Of a stretch of 64,000 bases of DNA, positions 27,559 to 35,997 are shown piece by piece; positions within the stretch are counted from its first letter, which is position 1; each line of letters begins with the position of its first letter. The position numbers and the translations under genes were made by a program. The notes beneath the pieces are model-generated. The model saw only the letters and a list, made by a program, of their open reading frames with translations, ran no database searches and was not told the DNA's origin. Where the stretch lies: contig NZ_JAROAV010000055.1 of NCBI RefSeq assembly GCF_029439465.1, forward strand, positions 1 through 64,000. Direction: 5' to 3'. The stretch is from Luteipulveratus flavus (lineage in GTDB: Bacteria; Actinomycetota; Actinomycetes; Actinomycetales; Dermatophilaceae).

Positions 27559-29241
27559 GTGGGACGACACTCAGCCGCGCCGGCGTCGCGCGACCGTAGC
27601 TCCTCCGGACGCACCAGCCGGGCCTTCGCGAGCATCCTCACACTGGCCGTCGTGGCGCTGCTCGCCGGCGGCGGCTGGTGGTTCCTGAAGGGCCGCGGCG
27701 ACACCTCCGCGGAGAAGAGGACGACCGCGTCCGCGGAGGGCTGCCTCCAGGAGCCGCTGCGCGTGGCGACGACCGCGGAGCTCGCGCCGGTCATCAACGA
27801 CCTCACCAAGGACACCATCGGTGAGAACGGCTGTGCGCAGTACGTCGTCACCGTCAACAGCCCGGTGGAGGTGGCGCACGCCATCCGGTCCAGGGACCCG
27901 CAGCGCCCGGCGGTGTGGATCCCGGACACCCCGGTGTGGACCCAGGACAAGGGCCTGACCGACCTCCAGGTCGGCCCGACGATCGCGACGTCGCCCAGCA
28001 TGATCGCGGTGCCGGCGAGCCTGGCCGGCCCGGCGACGACCGGTATCCACCCGTGGAAGCAGATCACGTCGACGGTGCCGTTCCTGATGGACCGCCCGCA
28101 GTCCTCGTCGGCGACCCTGCTGTCCGTCACCTCGGCCAGTCGCGTGCTGAGCAACGACCCGGCAGCGCAGTCGGCGTTCGCCGGCTCGATCCTGCAGATG
28201 AGCCACGTCGACACCGCCGGCGGCGCGCTGCTGGACCAGGCGTCCGGACCGCGTACGTCCGCCAAGGCCTTCCCGTCCAGCGAGCAGGCCATCGCCACGT
28301 ACAACCAGGACAACCCGCAGTCCAAGCTCTCGGCGCTCGTCCCCACCGAGGGCGTCTCGATGCTGCGGTACCCGTTCATCCAGGTGAAGGGCGCGGCGGG
28401 CGCGACGCAGACCGGCGTCGACGGTCTCAAGAAGCTGCTCACCGGCGACGATGCCCAGGTGGCGCTGCGCAGCAACGGCTTCCGCATCGAGGAGTCCGAC
28501 CCCGGTCCGTCCGTGCCCGGCAAGCCCGCGACCCTGCCCAAGACCGCCACCGACCCCACCGACGCCGAGGTCGTCCGGCTGCTGGACCTGTGGAACAAGG
28601 CCTCCCAGGACAGCCGTCAGCTCGTCGTCATCGACGTGTCCGGCTCGATGGACCTCGCCGCCGGCAGCACCACCCGGATCAAGCTCGCTCGCGACGCCGG
28701 ACTCACCGGGCTCGCCGGCCTGCCGAAGACGTCCGAGATCGGCCTGTGGCGGTTCTCGACCAACCAGAACGGCGCGAACGACTACAAGGAGATGGAGCCG
28801 ATCCGCAGGCTGGACGCCAAGGTGGGCGCCACCGACCAGTACGGCCTGCTCACCAAGGCGCTCAAGGCTCTCCCCGGCCAGACCACCGGCGACACCGGCC
28901 TGTACGACACGGTGCTGGCCGCGTACCGCTCGGCGATGGAGTCCTACAACCCGAACCGGGTCAACTCCGTCACGCTGGTCACCGACGGCGCGAACGACGA
29001 CCCGAAGGGCGGCATCAGCCTCGAGGCGCTGGTCGCGACCCTCAACCGCTCGCGCGACCCGCACCGGCCGATCTCGGTCGTGCTCATCGGCGTCGGACCG
29101 TCCACCGACCAGGCGGCGATGAGCCAGATCGCGAAGGCCGCCGGCGGGACCAGCAAGGCCTACCTGGCCAAGGACCCGCAGGACATCAAGAAGATCTTCT
29201 TCGACGCCGTCATGCAGCGTCAGGCGTCGTCGTCGAGCTGA
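27559..29241 (+). CDS. Membrane-anchored protein with solute-binding and von Willebrand factor A domains
   Basis: A 560-residue protein. A short Arg-rich tail and one helix (SILTLAVVALLAGGGWWFL, about residues 25-43) anchor it outside the cell. Residues 62-320 look like a periplasmic solute-binding domain (LRVATTAELAPVINDL, VWIPDTPVWTQ). Residues 355-555 are a vWA domain with an intact MIDAS: VVIDVSGSMD, a Thr at GDTGLYDT and LVTDGANDD. It is 11 bp after the phosphodiesterase gene. It could bind a metal or ligand at the cell surface. Its last 22 bp overlap thiQ. Confidence 0.85.
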   Translation: MGRHSAAPASRDRSSSGRTSRAFASILTLAVVALLAGGGWWFLKGRGDTSAEKRTTASAEGCLQEPLRVATTAELAPVINDLTKDTIGENGCAQYVVTVNSPVEVAHAIRSRDPQRPAVWIPDTPVWTQDKGLTDLQVGPTIATSPSMIAVPASLAGPATTGIHPWKQITSTVPFLMDRPQSSSATLLSVTSASRVLSNDPAAQSAFAGSILQMSHVDTAGGALLDQASGPRTSAKAFPSSEQAIATYNQDNPQSKLSALVPTEGVSMLRYPFIQVKGAAGATQTGVDGLKKLLTGDDAQVALRSNGFRIEESDPGPSVPGKPATLPKTATDPTDAEVVRLLDLWNKASQDSRQLVVIDVSGSMDLAAGSTTRIKLARDAGLTGLAGLPKTSEIGLWRFSTNQNGANDYKEMEPIRRLDAKVGATDQYGLLTKALKALPGQTTGDTGLYDTVLAAYRSAMESYNPNRVNSVTLVTDGANDDPKGGISLEALVATLNRSRDPHRPISVVLIGVGPSTDQAAMSQIAKAAGGTSKAYLAKDPQDIKKIFFDAVMQRQASSSS

Positions 29242-30251
29242 TCGTCACCGTCCAGCACGGCCACGCCGACCGGGTCCAGCGCGAGCGGGACCCGGTCGCC
29301 GGCGTCCGGGAACTCGCGCAGTGAGCCGACCGCGTCGACCGTGCCGATCCCGGCGATGTCGACGCGCAGCCGTACGACGTCCGCACCCTGCGCGGCCGCG
29401 GTGACCGTCCCGGTGTGGCCGCCGTCGGGCTGGACGCGCCAGGCGAGCGGGCGCAGCGCCACCCGACGCGCCCCGGGGACGACGGCCGACGCGGCCTCCC
29501 CCTCGAGCACCGTGGTGTAGCCGAGGAACTCGGCGGTCTCCGCGTCGTGGGGGCGGCGCCACACGTCGGCCGTGACGCCCTGCTGGACGATCCGGCCGGC
29601 CCGCATGACCGCCATCCGGTCGGCGACGGTGAACGCTTCTTCGTGGTCGTGCGTCACCAGCAGCGCGGTCGTCCCGGACGCCGTGATGATGCGGCGCAGG
29701 TCCGCGCCGAGGCGGTCGCGCAAGGCCCGGTCCAGGGAGGACAACGGTTCGTCGAGCAGGAGCAGCCGGGGGCGTCCGGCGAGCGCCCGGGCCAGGGCGA
29801 CCCGCTGCTGCTGCCCACCGGACAGCGTCGCCGGCCGCCGGTCCTGCAGGCCCGGCAGCCCGACCAGGCCGAGCAGCTCGGCGACCCGGTCCCGCGCCTG
29901 CGCCCGGGGGACGCGCCGGCGGCGGAGGGCGTACTCCACGTTGCCCGCGACGCTGAGGTGCTGGAACAGCTGCCCGTCCTGGAACATCAGCGCGAACCCG
30001 CGCCGGTGGGTGGGTACGCCGGTGAGGTCCTGGCCGTCGAACGTCACCGTGCCGCCGTCGGGTCGCTGCAGACCGGCGACGACGCGCAGCAGGGTGGACT
30101 TGCCGCAGCCGGAGGGTCCGAGGACGGCGAGCACCTCGCCGGCGGGCAGGGCCAGGCTCACGTCGTCCACCGCCGGTGTCCCGTCGAAGGCGACGCTGAC
30201 GTGCTCGACGTCCAGCCCCCCACCGCTGGCCGCCACCGGCTCGGCGGCCAT
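29220..30251 (-). CDS. thiQ: Thiamine ABC transporter, ATP-binding subunit
   Basis: A 343-residue ATPase: Walker A GPSGCGKST, signature LSGGQQQRVALARAL, Walker B LLLLDEPLSSLD and VTHDHEEAFTVADR. The C-terminal 100 residues form a TOBE-like extension. The call as ThiQ rests on its place behind a ThiB-like lipoprotein, a fused permease and a TPP riboswitch. ATG 30251 shares one base with the permease TGA. Confidence 0.88.
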   Translation of the reverse strand: MAAEPVAASGGGLDVEHVSVAFDGTPAVDDVSLALPAGEVLAVLGPSGCGKSTLLRVVAGLQRPDGGTVTFDGQDLTGVPTHRRGFALMFQDGQLFQHLSVAGNVEYALRRRRVPRAQARDRVAELLGLVGLPGLQDRRPATLSGGQQQRVALARALAGRPRLLLLDEPLSSLDRALRDRLGADLRRIITASGTTALLVTHDHEEAFTVADRMAVMRAGRIVQQGVTADVWRRPHDAETAEFLGYTTVLEGEAASAVVPGARRVALRPLAWRVQPDGGHTGTVTAAAQGADVVRLRVDIAGIGTVDAVGSLREFPDAGDRVPLALDPVGVAVLDGDDQLDDDA

Positions 30252-31969
30252 CAGAACGTGCCCCAGGAGCCGACGCGCAGGCGTTCCACGAGACCCATGA
30301 TGACGACCGTCAGCACCGCGAGCACCACGGACGCGGCGAGCGCGGTCCCGAAGCTCTCGCCCGTGGGTCGCGCGATCAGCTGGTAGATCACGACCGGCAG
30401 CGTCGGGCGCTCCGGCCGGGCGAGGAAGCTGGTGGCGCCGAACTCGCCGAGCGAGACCGCCATCGCGAACCCCGTCGCGGCCAGCAGCGGCCGCCACACC
30501 ACGGGCAGCTCGACGCTGAGCCAGGCGCGGACCGGACCGGCGCCGAGCGCGGCCGCCGCCTCGCGCTGCCGGGGGTCGATGGAGCGCAGCACCGGCGCGA
30601 GCGTACGGACCACGAGGGGCAGCGCGACCATGGCCTGCGCGATCGGGACGAGGACGGGCGAGGAGCGCAGGTCCAGCGGCGGCCGGTCGAGCGTGATGAG
30701 GAACCCGAAGCCGACGGTCACTGCGGAGATCCCCAGCGGAAGCATGAAGACACCGTCGAGGACCGCCAGGCCGCGACGACCCCGCCGGGTCGCCGGCCGG
30801 CGGGAGACCACCGTGGCGACGATGACACCGAGGACCATCGCCAGCAGGGTCGCGTCGACGGCGGTGCGCCAGGAGTTCGCGATCGCCTCGGTGACGGGTA
30901 CGAGGACCGCGTCGGTGCTGCTCGGCGCGCCCAGCCGGCGGTAGCTCGCGAGGCTCCAGCGGCCGTCCACCCGCAGCGACCGGACCACGAGGGTGGCGAT
31001 CGGGGTGACCACGAACGCGACGACCAGGGCGGTGAGCGCCAGCGGTACGGCGTCGCCCCGGGCCGGGCGCCGCGGGTGCGGCACCGCGCTGCGGGCGACG
31101 GCACGCTCGCGGCGGGTGCGGCTCACCTCGGTCAGGACGAGCAGCACCAGTACGGCGGCCAGCTGGAGGAGGCTGAGCACGGCCGCCGCCTGCAGGTCGA
31201 GGAAGTTGGTGGTGAGCAGGTAGATCTCGGTCTCGACAGTGCTGTACCGCAAGCCGCCGAGGGTGAGCACGACGCCGAAAGCCGTTGAGCAGAAAAGGAA
31301 CACGACGGTCGCGGCCGACACGATCGCCGGCATGAGCGCGGGCAGCGTGACCGTACGGAACACCATGACCGGGCCTGCTCCCAGCGCGGCCGCCGACTCC
31401 TCCGCACGACTGTCGAGGCTCTCCCACAGGCCGCCGACCGTACGAACGACGACGGCGAGGTTGAAGAAGACCAGGGCCAGCAGGATGGCCACCCAGGAGC
31501 CGTCGATCCCGAGGAACCCCAACGGTCCCGACCGCGACAGCAGCGTCCGGAACGCGACGCCGACGACCACGGTCGGCAGCACGAACGGCATCACCACCAG
31601 CGCCCGCAGCAGCCGCTGGCCACGGAACCGCAACCGGTGCAGGGCGTACGCCGCCGGCACCCCGAGCAGGACGGTGATCGCGGTGGCGAGCGCGGCGATC
31701 CAGACCGTGAACCACAGGACGCGGCGGATGCGCGAACGCCCCAGCACGTCGAGGGACTCCGCGATCGCCCAGTGACCGTCGGGGTGCAGGCCGCGGCCCA
31801 CCATGCCGCCGACGGGCAGCACGAAGAAGATCGCGAGGAACGCCAGCGGCACCACTGCGAGCCCGGCGAGCACCCAGCCCCCACTCACCCGTCGCGACAG
31901 GGCACGACGGGCCGCGGGCCTGACGTCGGTCACGTCCGCGGGGAGTGGGGCCGGGCCGGCGGAGCTCAC
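30251..31969 (-). CDS. thiP: Thiamine ABC transporter, fused permease
   Basis: A 572-residue membrane protein with two similar permease halves, as in ThiP. Each half carries an EAA loop: EESAAALGAGPVMVFRTVTLP and REAAAALGAGPVRAWLSVELP. About 12 helices are expected. GTG 31969 overlaps the thiB stop (GTGA); an upstream open frame antisense to nothing useful is not part of the protein. It forms the channel for thiamine or its phosphates. Confidence 0.92.
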   Translation of the reverse strand: MSSAGPAPLPADVTDVRPAARRALSRRVSGGWVLAGLAVVPLAFLAIFFVLPVGGMVGRGLHPDGHWAIAESLDVLGRSRIRRVLWFTVWIAALATAITVLLGVPAAYALHRLRFRGQRLLRALVVMPFVLPTVVVGVAFRTLLSRSGPLGFLGIDGSWVAILLALVFFNLAVVVRTVGGLWESLDSRAEESAAALGAGPVMVFRTVTLPALMPAIVSAATVVFLFCSTAFGVVLTLGGLRYSTVETEIYLLTTNFLDLQAAAVLSLLQLAAVLVLLVLTEVSRTRRERAVARSAVPHPRRPARGDAVPLALTALVVAFVVTPIATLVVRSLRVDGRWSLASYRRLGAPSSTDAVLVPVTEAIANSWRTAVDATLLAMVLGVIVATVVSRRPATRRGRRGLAVLDGVFMLPLGISAVTVGFGFLITLDRPPLDLRSSPVLVPIAQAMVALPLVVRTLAPVLRSIDPRQREAAAALGAGPVRAWLSVELPVVWRPLLAATGFAMAVSLGEFGATSFLARPERPTLPVVIYQLIARPTGESFGTALAASVVLAVLTVVIMGLVERLRVGSWGTF

Positions 31970-33069
31970 TTCGAGGTGATGTCCTGCCACTGGGTGAGCC
32001 ACTGCTGCCGCTTCGCCGCGATGGTCGCCGGGGCGACGTCGTACGGCTTGGTCGGGCGCTTGGCGAACTTCTGCCAGTCGGCCGGCAGCGGTGCGTCCTG
32101 GGCGACCGGGAACACGTACATGTTCGGCGGCAGCGCCTGCTGGAACGCCCGGCCCTGCATCCAGTCGACCAGCGCCTTGGCGCCCTCGGGGTTCTTCGCG
32201 CCCTTGATGACGCCGGCGTACTCGACCTGGCGGAAGCAGGTGTTGAGCAGGGCCGCGGTGGTCGACGTCCCGCCCTTGACCGTGAAGGCGGGCGATGTGT
32301 CGTAGGACCACACGATCGGGCGGTCGCCCTTGCCCTCCCCCTGGGTGAAGTCGACGTTGTACGCGTCCTCCCAGCCGCTGGTGATCTTCAGGCCGTTGGC
32401 GACCAGCTTGTGCCAGTACACCGACCAGCCGCCCGTCACGCCGCCCTCGCCGTAGCGGCCGATCGTGGCCAGCAGCATCGCCAGGCCGGGCGACGACGTC
32501 GGTGCGCCGGGGGCGACCATCAGGTTCTTGTACGCCGGCTTGGTGAGGTCCTCGAACGTCCGCGGCGGCGCGAGCTTCTTCTTCGCGAACCAGGTGGTGT
32601 CGACGTTGACGCAGGTGTGGCCGTAGTCGACCGGGGTCAGCCGGTCGCCGCCCGCCTTGAGCGCGTACGCCTGGGAACCCTGGGCGGGCGCCTTCGGCGT
32701 GTACGGGTCGAGCACGCCGGCGTCCACGACGCGGGAGGCGAAGGTGTTGTCGATGCCGTACACCGCGTCCCCGATGGGCGAGCCCTTGGTGAGGACAAGC
32801 TTGTTGGCGACCTGGCCGGCGTCGCCACTCGGGGTGACCTTCACGGTGTACCCGGTGTCCTTGGTGAACTGCGCGAGCAGTTCCTTCGGGGCGGCGAACG
32901 AGTCGTGGGTGACCAGCACGACCTGCTTGACCGGTCTCGCGCTGGAGCCCGCCGGACCGCTGGCGGTGGCGGCGGTGCTCTGCTGGGTGGTCTCGCCGCT
33001 GCTCAGCGAGCAGCCGGCCAGGGCGATGGCGACCGCCGTGGCGGCCGCGAGGTGCGTCGTACGACGCAT
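31966..33069 (-). CDS. thiB: Thiamine ABC transporter substrate-binding lipoprotein
   Basis: A 367-residue lipoprotein with lipobox IALAGC (Cys about residue 20). VVLVTHDSFAAPKELLAQF, TGYTVKV and GDAGQVANKLVLTKGSPIGD match the ThiB/TbpA signature. DTSPAFT and ALVDWMQGRAFQQALP support it. ATG 33069 has a GGAGG site. An in-frame ATG at 33147 would place the start inside the riboswitch and is rejected. Confidence 0.95.
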   Translation of the reverse strand: MRRTTHLAAATAVAIALAGCSLSSGETTQQSTAATASGPAGSSARPVKQVVLVTHDSFAAPKELLAQFTKDTGYTVKVTPSGDAGQVANKLVLTKGSPIGDAVYGIDNTFASRVVDAGVLDPYTPKAPAQGSQAYALKAGGDRLTPVDYGHTCVNVDTTWFAKKKLAPPRTFEDLTKPAYKNLMVAPGAPTSSPGLAMLLATIGRYGEGGVTGGWSVYWHKLVANGLKITSGWEDAYNVDFTQGEGKGDRPIVWSYDTSPAFTVKGGTSTTAALLNTCFRQVEYAGVIKGAKNPEGAKALVDWMQGRAFQQALPPNMYVFPVAQDAPLPADWQKFAKRPTKPYDVAPATIAAKRQQWLTQWQDITSK

Positions 33070-33137
33070 GGGACGTCCTCCCTTCGCAAGGAGGGGATCT
33101 CCGCGCCCCATGTTCGGGCGAGGAGGGAGAAGCTCGA

Positions 33138-33219
33138 CTTCCTCCACCGGTACTAACCGGATCAGGTTCGAGGGTCTGCGGCGGGGGCCGCACTCTCAGC
33201 GCATCCGCGCTCCCCTGTC
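33138..33219 (-). ncRNA. TPP riboswitch (THI element)
   Basis: On the minus strand the element reads ACAGGGGAGC, then GCTGAGAGTGCGG, then GACCCTCGAACCTGATCCGG followed by TTAGTACCGGTGGAGGAAG, all conserved THI-box blocks in order. It lies in the thiBPQ leader, about 70 bp before the thiB ATG, and should reduce thiamine uptake when thiamine pyrophosphate is plentiful. Confidence 0.96.
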
Positions 33220-33349
33220 GTCTCGTAGGTCGACGCTACACGCCGCCCCGTGGCAGGCTCGACCCGAGGACGGTCGATGAGGTTCCGCGGGCCGGCGACC
33301 GGGTACTCAAGGACGTACGACCCGCTGACCTGGAGGAAGGTGTCGCCCG

Positions 33350-33643
33350 ATGGGCAATGCGCTGTGGAAGATCGTCGCGATCGGTTCCGGACTGGTCGCC
33401 GCGCGAGCGGCGAAGGCCGCGACCGACGGCACCTGGAAGGCGGCCACCGGCGGCCCGCCGCCGCAGAACCCCGCCGACCCGGACACGGGCTGGAAGGAAG
33501 CCGCCGCGTTCGCGCTGGTGTCCGGCGCGATCATGGGCATCGCCCGCACCGCCGCGCACAAGCAGGCCGCCAAGGTGTGGGTGAGGAGCACCGGCCACCT
33601 GCCCGGCCCGCTGCAGCCCGACCACAAGAACGCCTCCGCCTGA
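33350..33643 (+). CDS. DUF4235 small membrane protein
   Basis: A 97-residue protein with a GGAGG site before ATG 33350. MGNALWKIVAIGSGLVAARAA opens the family motif, then GWKEAAAFALVSGAIMGIAR gives a second helix. DUF4235 is common in actinobacteria and of unknown function. It is alone, divergent from thiBPQ and followed by a pair of 58-bp repeats. Confidence 0.88.
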   Translation: MGNALWKIVAIGSGLVAARAAKAATDGTWKAATGGPPPQNPADPDTGWKEAAAFALVSGAIMGIARTAAHKQAAKVWVRSTGHLPGPLQPDHKNASA

Positions 33644-33672
33644 CCGCGCCCCTCTCCCCTCCCCTCCCCTCC

Positions 33673-33730
33673 CCGGCAAAAGCTGGCCGTTTGCACACGC
33701 ATGGCTGTGCCCGGCGCCACCTTCTGCCGG
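33673..33730. repeat. 58-bp palindromic intergenic repeat, copy 2a
   Basis: Starts CCGGCAAAAGCTGG, inner arms GCACACG and GCTGTGC, ends CTTCTGCCGG. It is 30 bp after the DUF4235 stop. Confidence 0.93.
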
Positions 33731-33735
33731 CCCCA

Positions 33736-33793
33736 CCGGCGAAAGCTGGGTGTTTGCACATGCATGGCTGTGCCCGGCGCCACCTTCTGCCGG
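33736..33793. repeat. 58-bp palindromic intergenic repeat, copy 2b
   Basis: Nearly identical to copy 2a, 5 bp further on, starting CCGGCGAAAGCTGG and ending CTTCTGCCGG. It is 20 bp from the stop of the convergent ankyrin gene. Confidence 0.93.
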
Positions 33794-33812
33794 GTGGGAG
33801 AGCCGGGGGGGG

Positions 33813-34196
33813 TCAGCGGCTGGTGAGGTCGCCGCGGCCGAACATCTCGGCGGTCTGCTTCGCCGAGGGAGAGCCGGCGTCGACGTCCGCGCCGGCGTCC
33901 ATCAGCAGGAACACGATGGTGTCCTCGCCCTTGAAGACAGCACCCGCGAGCGGTGACTGCCCGCGGTCGTTGAGCCGGTTCACGTCGGCGCCGCGCTCCA
34001 GCAGGGCGGTGACGGCGGCCGGCTGGCCGTGGTAGGCCGCGAGCATCAGCAGGGTGTTGCCGGAGGCGTCGGTCAGGTCTACGGGCACGCCCTGGTCGAT
34101 GTACGCAGCGAGCCGCTCGGCGTCGCCCTGGCGGGCGAAGTCGAAGCAGGCATGGGCGATCTCGACCAGGCGTGGGTCGAGGGCGTCCGAGGTCAT
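33813..34196 (-). CDS. Small ankyrin-repeat protein
   Basis: A 127-residue protein made almost only of ankyrin repeats: GNTLLMLAAYHGQPAAVTALL, GADVNRLNDRGQSPLAGAVF and FLLMDAGADVDAGS. No signal peptide is seen. Such small proteins usually mediate protein contacts; no partner is suggested by the neighbours. It lies between the repeat pair and the Lrp gene. Confidence 0.9.
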   Translation of the reverse strand: MTSDALDPRLVEIAHACFDFARQGDAERLAAYIDQGVPVDLTDASGNTLLMLAAYHGQPAAVTALLERGADVNRLNDRGQSPLAGAVFKGEDTIVFLLMDAGADVDAGSPSAKQTAEMFGRGDLTSR

Positions 34197-34245
34197 GGCG
34201 GAATGTTAGGCCCTCCTAACCCGTACGGCCCAGTCGGACCGATCG

Positions 34246-34800
34246 TCAGGTCGGGAAGGGGCCCTTGCCGCGGATCTCCTCGAAGGCCAGCCAGGTGCGG
34301 GTGGCCAGCACGCCGGGAATCGCCTGAATGCGTTCGAGCACGAGGGACCGCAGCGTCGCGTTGTCCGGCGCGTGGACGAGGACGAGCACGTCGAACTCCG
34401 AGGCCAGCAGCGCGATCGACTCGACGTACGGCAGCTCGGCCAGCTCGGCGGACACCGCGCGCCAGGTGTTCTGCTCGATGTTGACCGACACGTACGCCGT
34501 CGTCGCCAGGCCGGCCCGCTCCGGGGCGAACCGTGCAGTGAATCCGGTGATCACGCCGCTGCTGAGCAGGCGGTCGAGGCGGGCGTACGCGTTCGCCCGA
34601 CTGATGTGCAGACGCTCGGCGAGCGCCCGGACCGACAACCGGGCGTCGCCGACGAGCTCGGCGAGGATGCGGCGATCGGCCTCGTCGAGCGGACGGGCCA
34701 CCCCCAGCTCGGCGGGCGCCCGAGGAGTCGGCGCCGACTGTCCAGCCGAGCCTGCCTCCGGTCGGTCTCCGCGAGACGTCTGGTCAGATTGTCCGGCCAC
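34246..34800 (-). CDS. Lrp/AsnC-family regulator (BkdR-like)
   Basis: A 184-residue regulator. A helix-turn-helix (LDEADRRILAELVGDARLSVRALAERLHISRANAYARLDRL) lies at residues 32-72, followed by the RAM effector domain (TTAYVSVNIEQNTWRAVSAE, SEFDVLVLVHAPDNATLRSLV). About 30 unstructured residues precede it. GTG 34800 is the probable start, with a CATACT box 7 nt upstream. It is divergent from the keto-acid dehydrogenase operon, the classic position for the branched-chain keto-acid operon regulator. Confidence 0.9.
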   Translation of the reverse strand: MAGQSDQTSRGDRPEAGSAGQSAPTPRAPAELGVARPLDEADRRILAELVGDARLSVRALAERLHISRANAYARLDRLLSSGVITGFTARFAPERAGLATTAYVSVNIEQNTWRAVSAELAELPYVESIALLASEFDVLVLVHAPDNATLRSLVLERIQAIPGVLATRTWLAFEEIRGKGPFPT

Positions 34801-34869
34801 ACGAGACAGTATGCCTCCGTTTACCCGATCCGTTTGAGCCAACTGGCCCGGAGGCGGGACGATGCCGTG

Positions 34870-35997
34870 ATGGAGACCACACTCGCACCGGGGGGTGTGG
34901 CCGCTCATCTGCTGCCGTCGCCCCGTCCGGTCCAGCTGCTCGATCCGGACGGATCGCTCGCCGAGCAGCCCACCGACGCCCACCACTACGAGCTGCCCTC
35001 CGCGGAGCGGCTGCTGCACGTGTGGCGCGGCATGGTGATCGGGCGCCGGCTGGACGTGCAGTCCACGGCGCTCACCAAGCAGGGCCGGCTCGCGGTCTAC
35101 CCGGGCTCGCGCGGCCAGGAGGCCTGCCAGGTCGGCGCGGTGCAGGCCATCACCGAGCGTGACTGGATGTTCCCGACGTACCGCGAGTCCGTTGCGCTGT
35201 TCACCCGCGGCGTCGACCCGGTCGAGGCCCTGACGCTGCTGCGCGGCGACGCCCACTGCGGGTACGACCCGATCGCGCACAAGACCGCGCCCCAGTGCAC
35301 TCCCCTGTCGACCCAGCTCGTCCATGCGGCGGGCGCGGCGCACGGCGAGAAGCGCCGCGGCTCGGACGCCGTGGCGCTGGCGTTCATCGGCGACGGCGCC
35401 ACCAGCGAGGGCGACTTCCACGAGGCGCTCAACTTCGCGGCCGTCTTCAGCGCGCCGGTGATCTTCTTCGTCCAGAACAACAAGTACGCCATCTCGGTGC
35501 CGCTGGCGAAGCAGTCCAAGGCGCCGGCCCTGGCGTACAAGGGCATCGGGTACGGCATCCGCTCCGAGCAGATCGACGGCAACGACCCGGCCGCGGTGCT
35601 CGCGGTCATGGACGCGGCGGTGGAGCACGCGCGCGGCGGGAACGGCCCGTTCCTGATCGAGGCGCACACCTACCGGATGGACGCGCACACCAACGCCGAC
35701 GACGCCTCGCGCTACCGCACCGCGGACGAGGTCTCCGCGTGGCTGGCGAAGGACCCGCTCAGCCGGCTCCAGACCTACCTCACGGCCGGCGGTCACCTCG
35801 ACGACGCGGGCGTCCGCGACGCCGAGCAGGAGGCCGAGGAGCGCGCCGCCGACCTGCGCGACCGGATGAACGCCGAGCCGCAGGTCGACCCGATGTCGTT
35901 GTTCGACCACGTCTTCGCCGAGCCCACCCCGCAGCAGCAGGAGCAGCGGGCGATGGTCCAGGCCGAGCTGCACGCCGAGAGCGAGGAGCAGGCATGA
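34870..35997 (+). CDS. bkdA: 2-oxo acid dehydrogenase E1 alpha subunit (branched-chain/pyruvate type)
   Basis: A 375-residue thiamine-diphosphate subunit. GDGATSEGDFHEALNFAAVF to VQNNKYAIS is the cofactor-binding GDG-NN motif, and YRMDAHTNADDASRYR matches the loop that is phosphorylated in mitochondrial homologues. ATG 34870 is used; GTG 34867 is a possible alternative. The stop overlaps the E1 beta ATG. Substrate preference for branched-chain keto acids is inferred from the divergent Lrp regulator and a separate E1alpha/E1beta pair. Confidence 0.92.
   Translation: METTLAPGGVAAHLLPSPRPVQLLDPDGSLAEQPTDAHHYELPSAERLLHVWRGMVIGRRLDVQSTALTKQGRLAVYPGSRGQEACQVGAVQAITERDWMFPTYRESVALFTRGVDPVEALTLLRGDAHCGYDPIAHKTAPQCTPLSTQLVHAAGAAHGEKRRGSDAVALAFIGDGATSEGDFHEALNFAAVFSAPVIFFVQNNKYAISVPLAKQSKAPALAYKGIGYGIRSEQIDGNDPAAVLAVMDAAVEHARGGNGPFLIEAHTYRMDAHTNADDASRYRTADEVSAWLAKDPLSRLQTYLTAGGHLDDAGVRDAEQEAEERAADLRDRMNAEPQVDPMSLFDHVFAEPTPQQQEQRAMVQAELHAESEEQA

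Noticed and set aside
33070-33147. Longer thiB start at 33147
   Set aside because: The extension would encode a protein stretch from the riboswitch region, ahead of a clear signal peptide with its own ribosome site at 33069.
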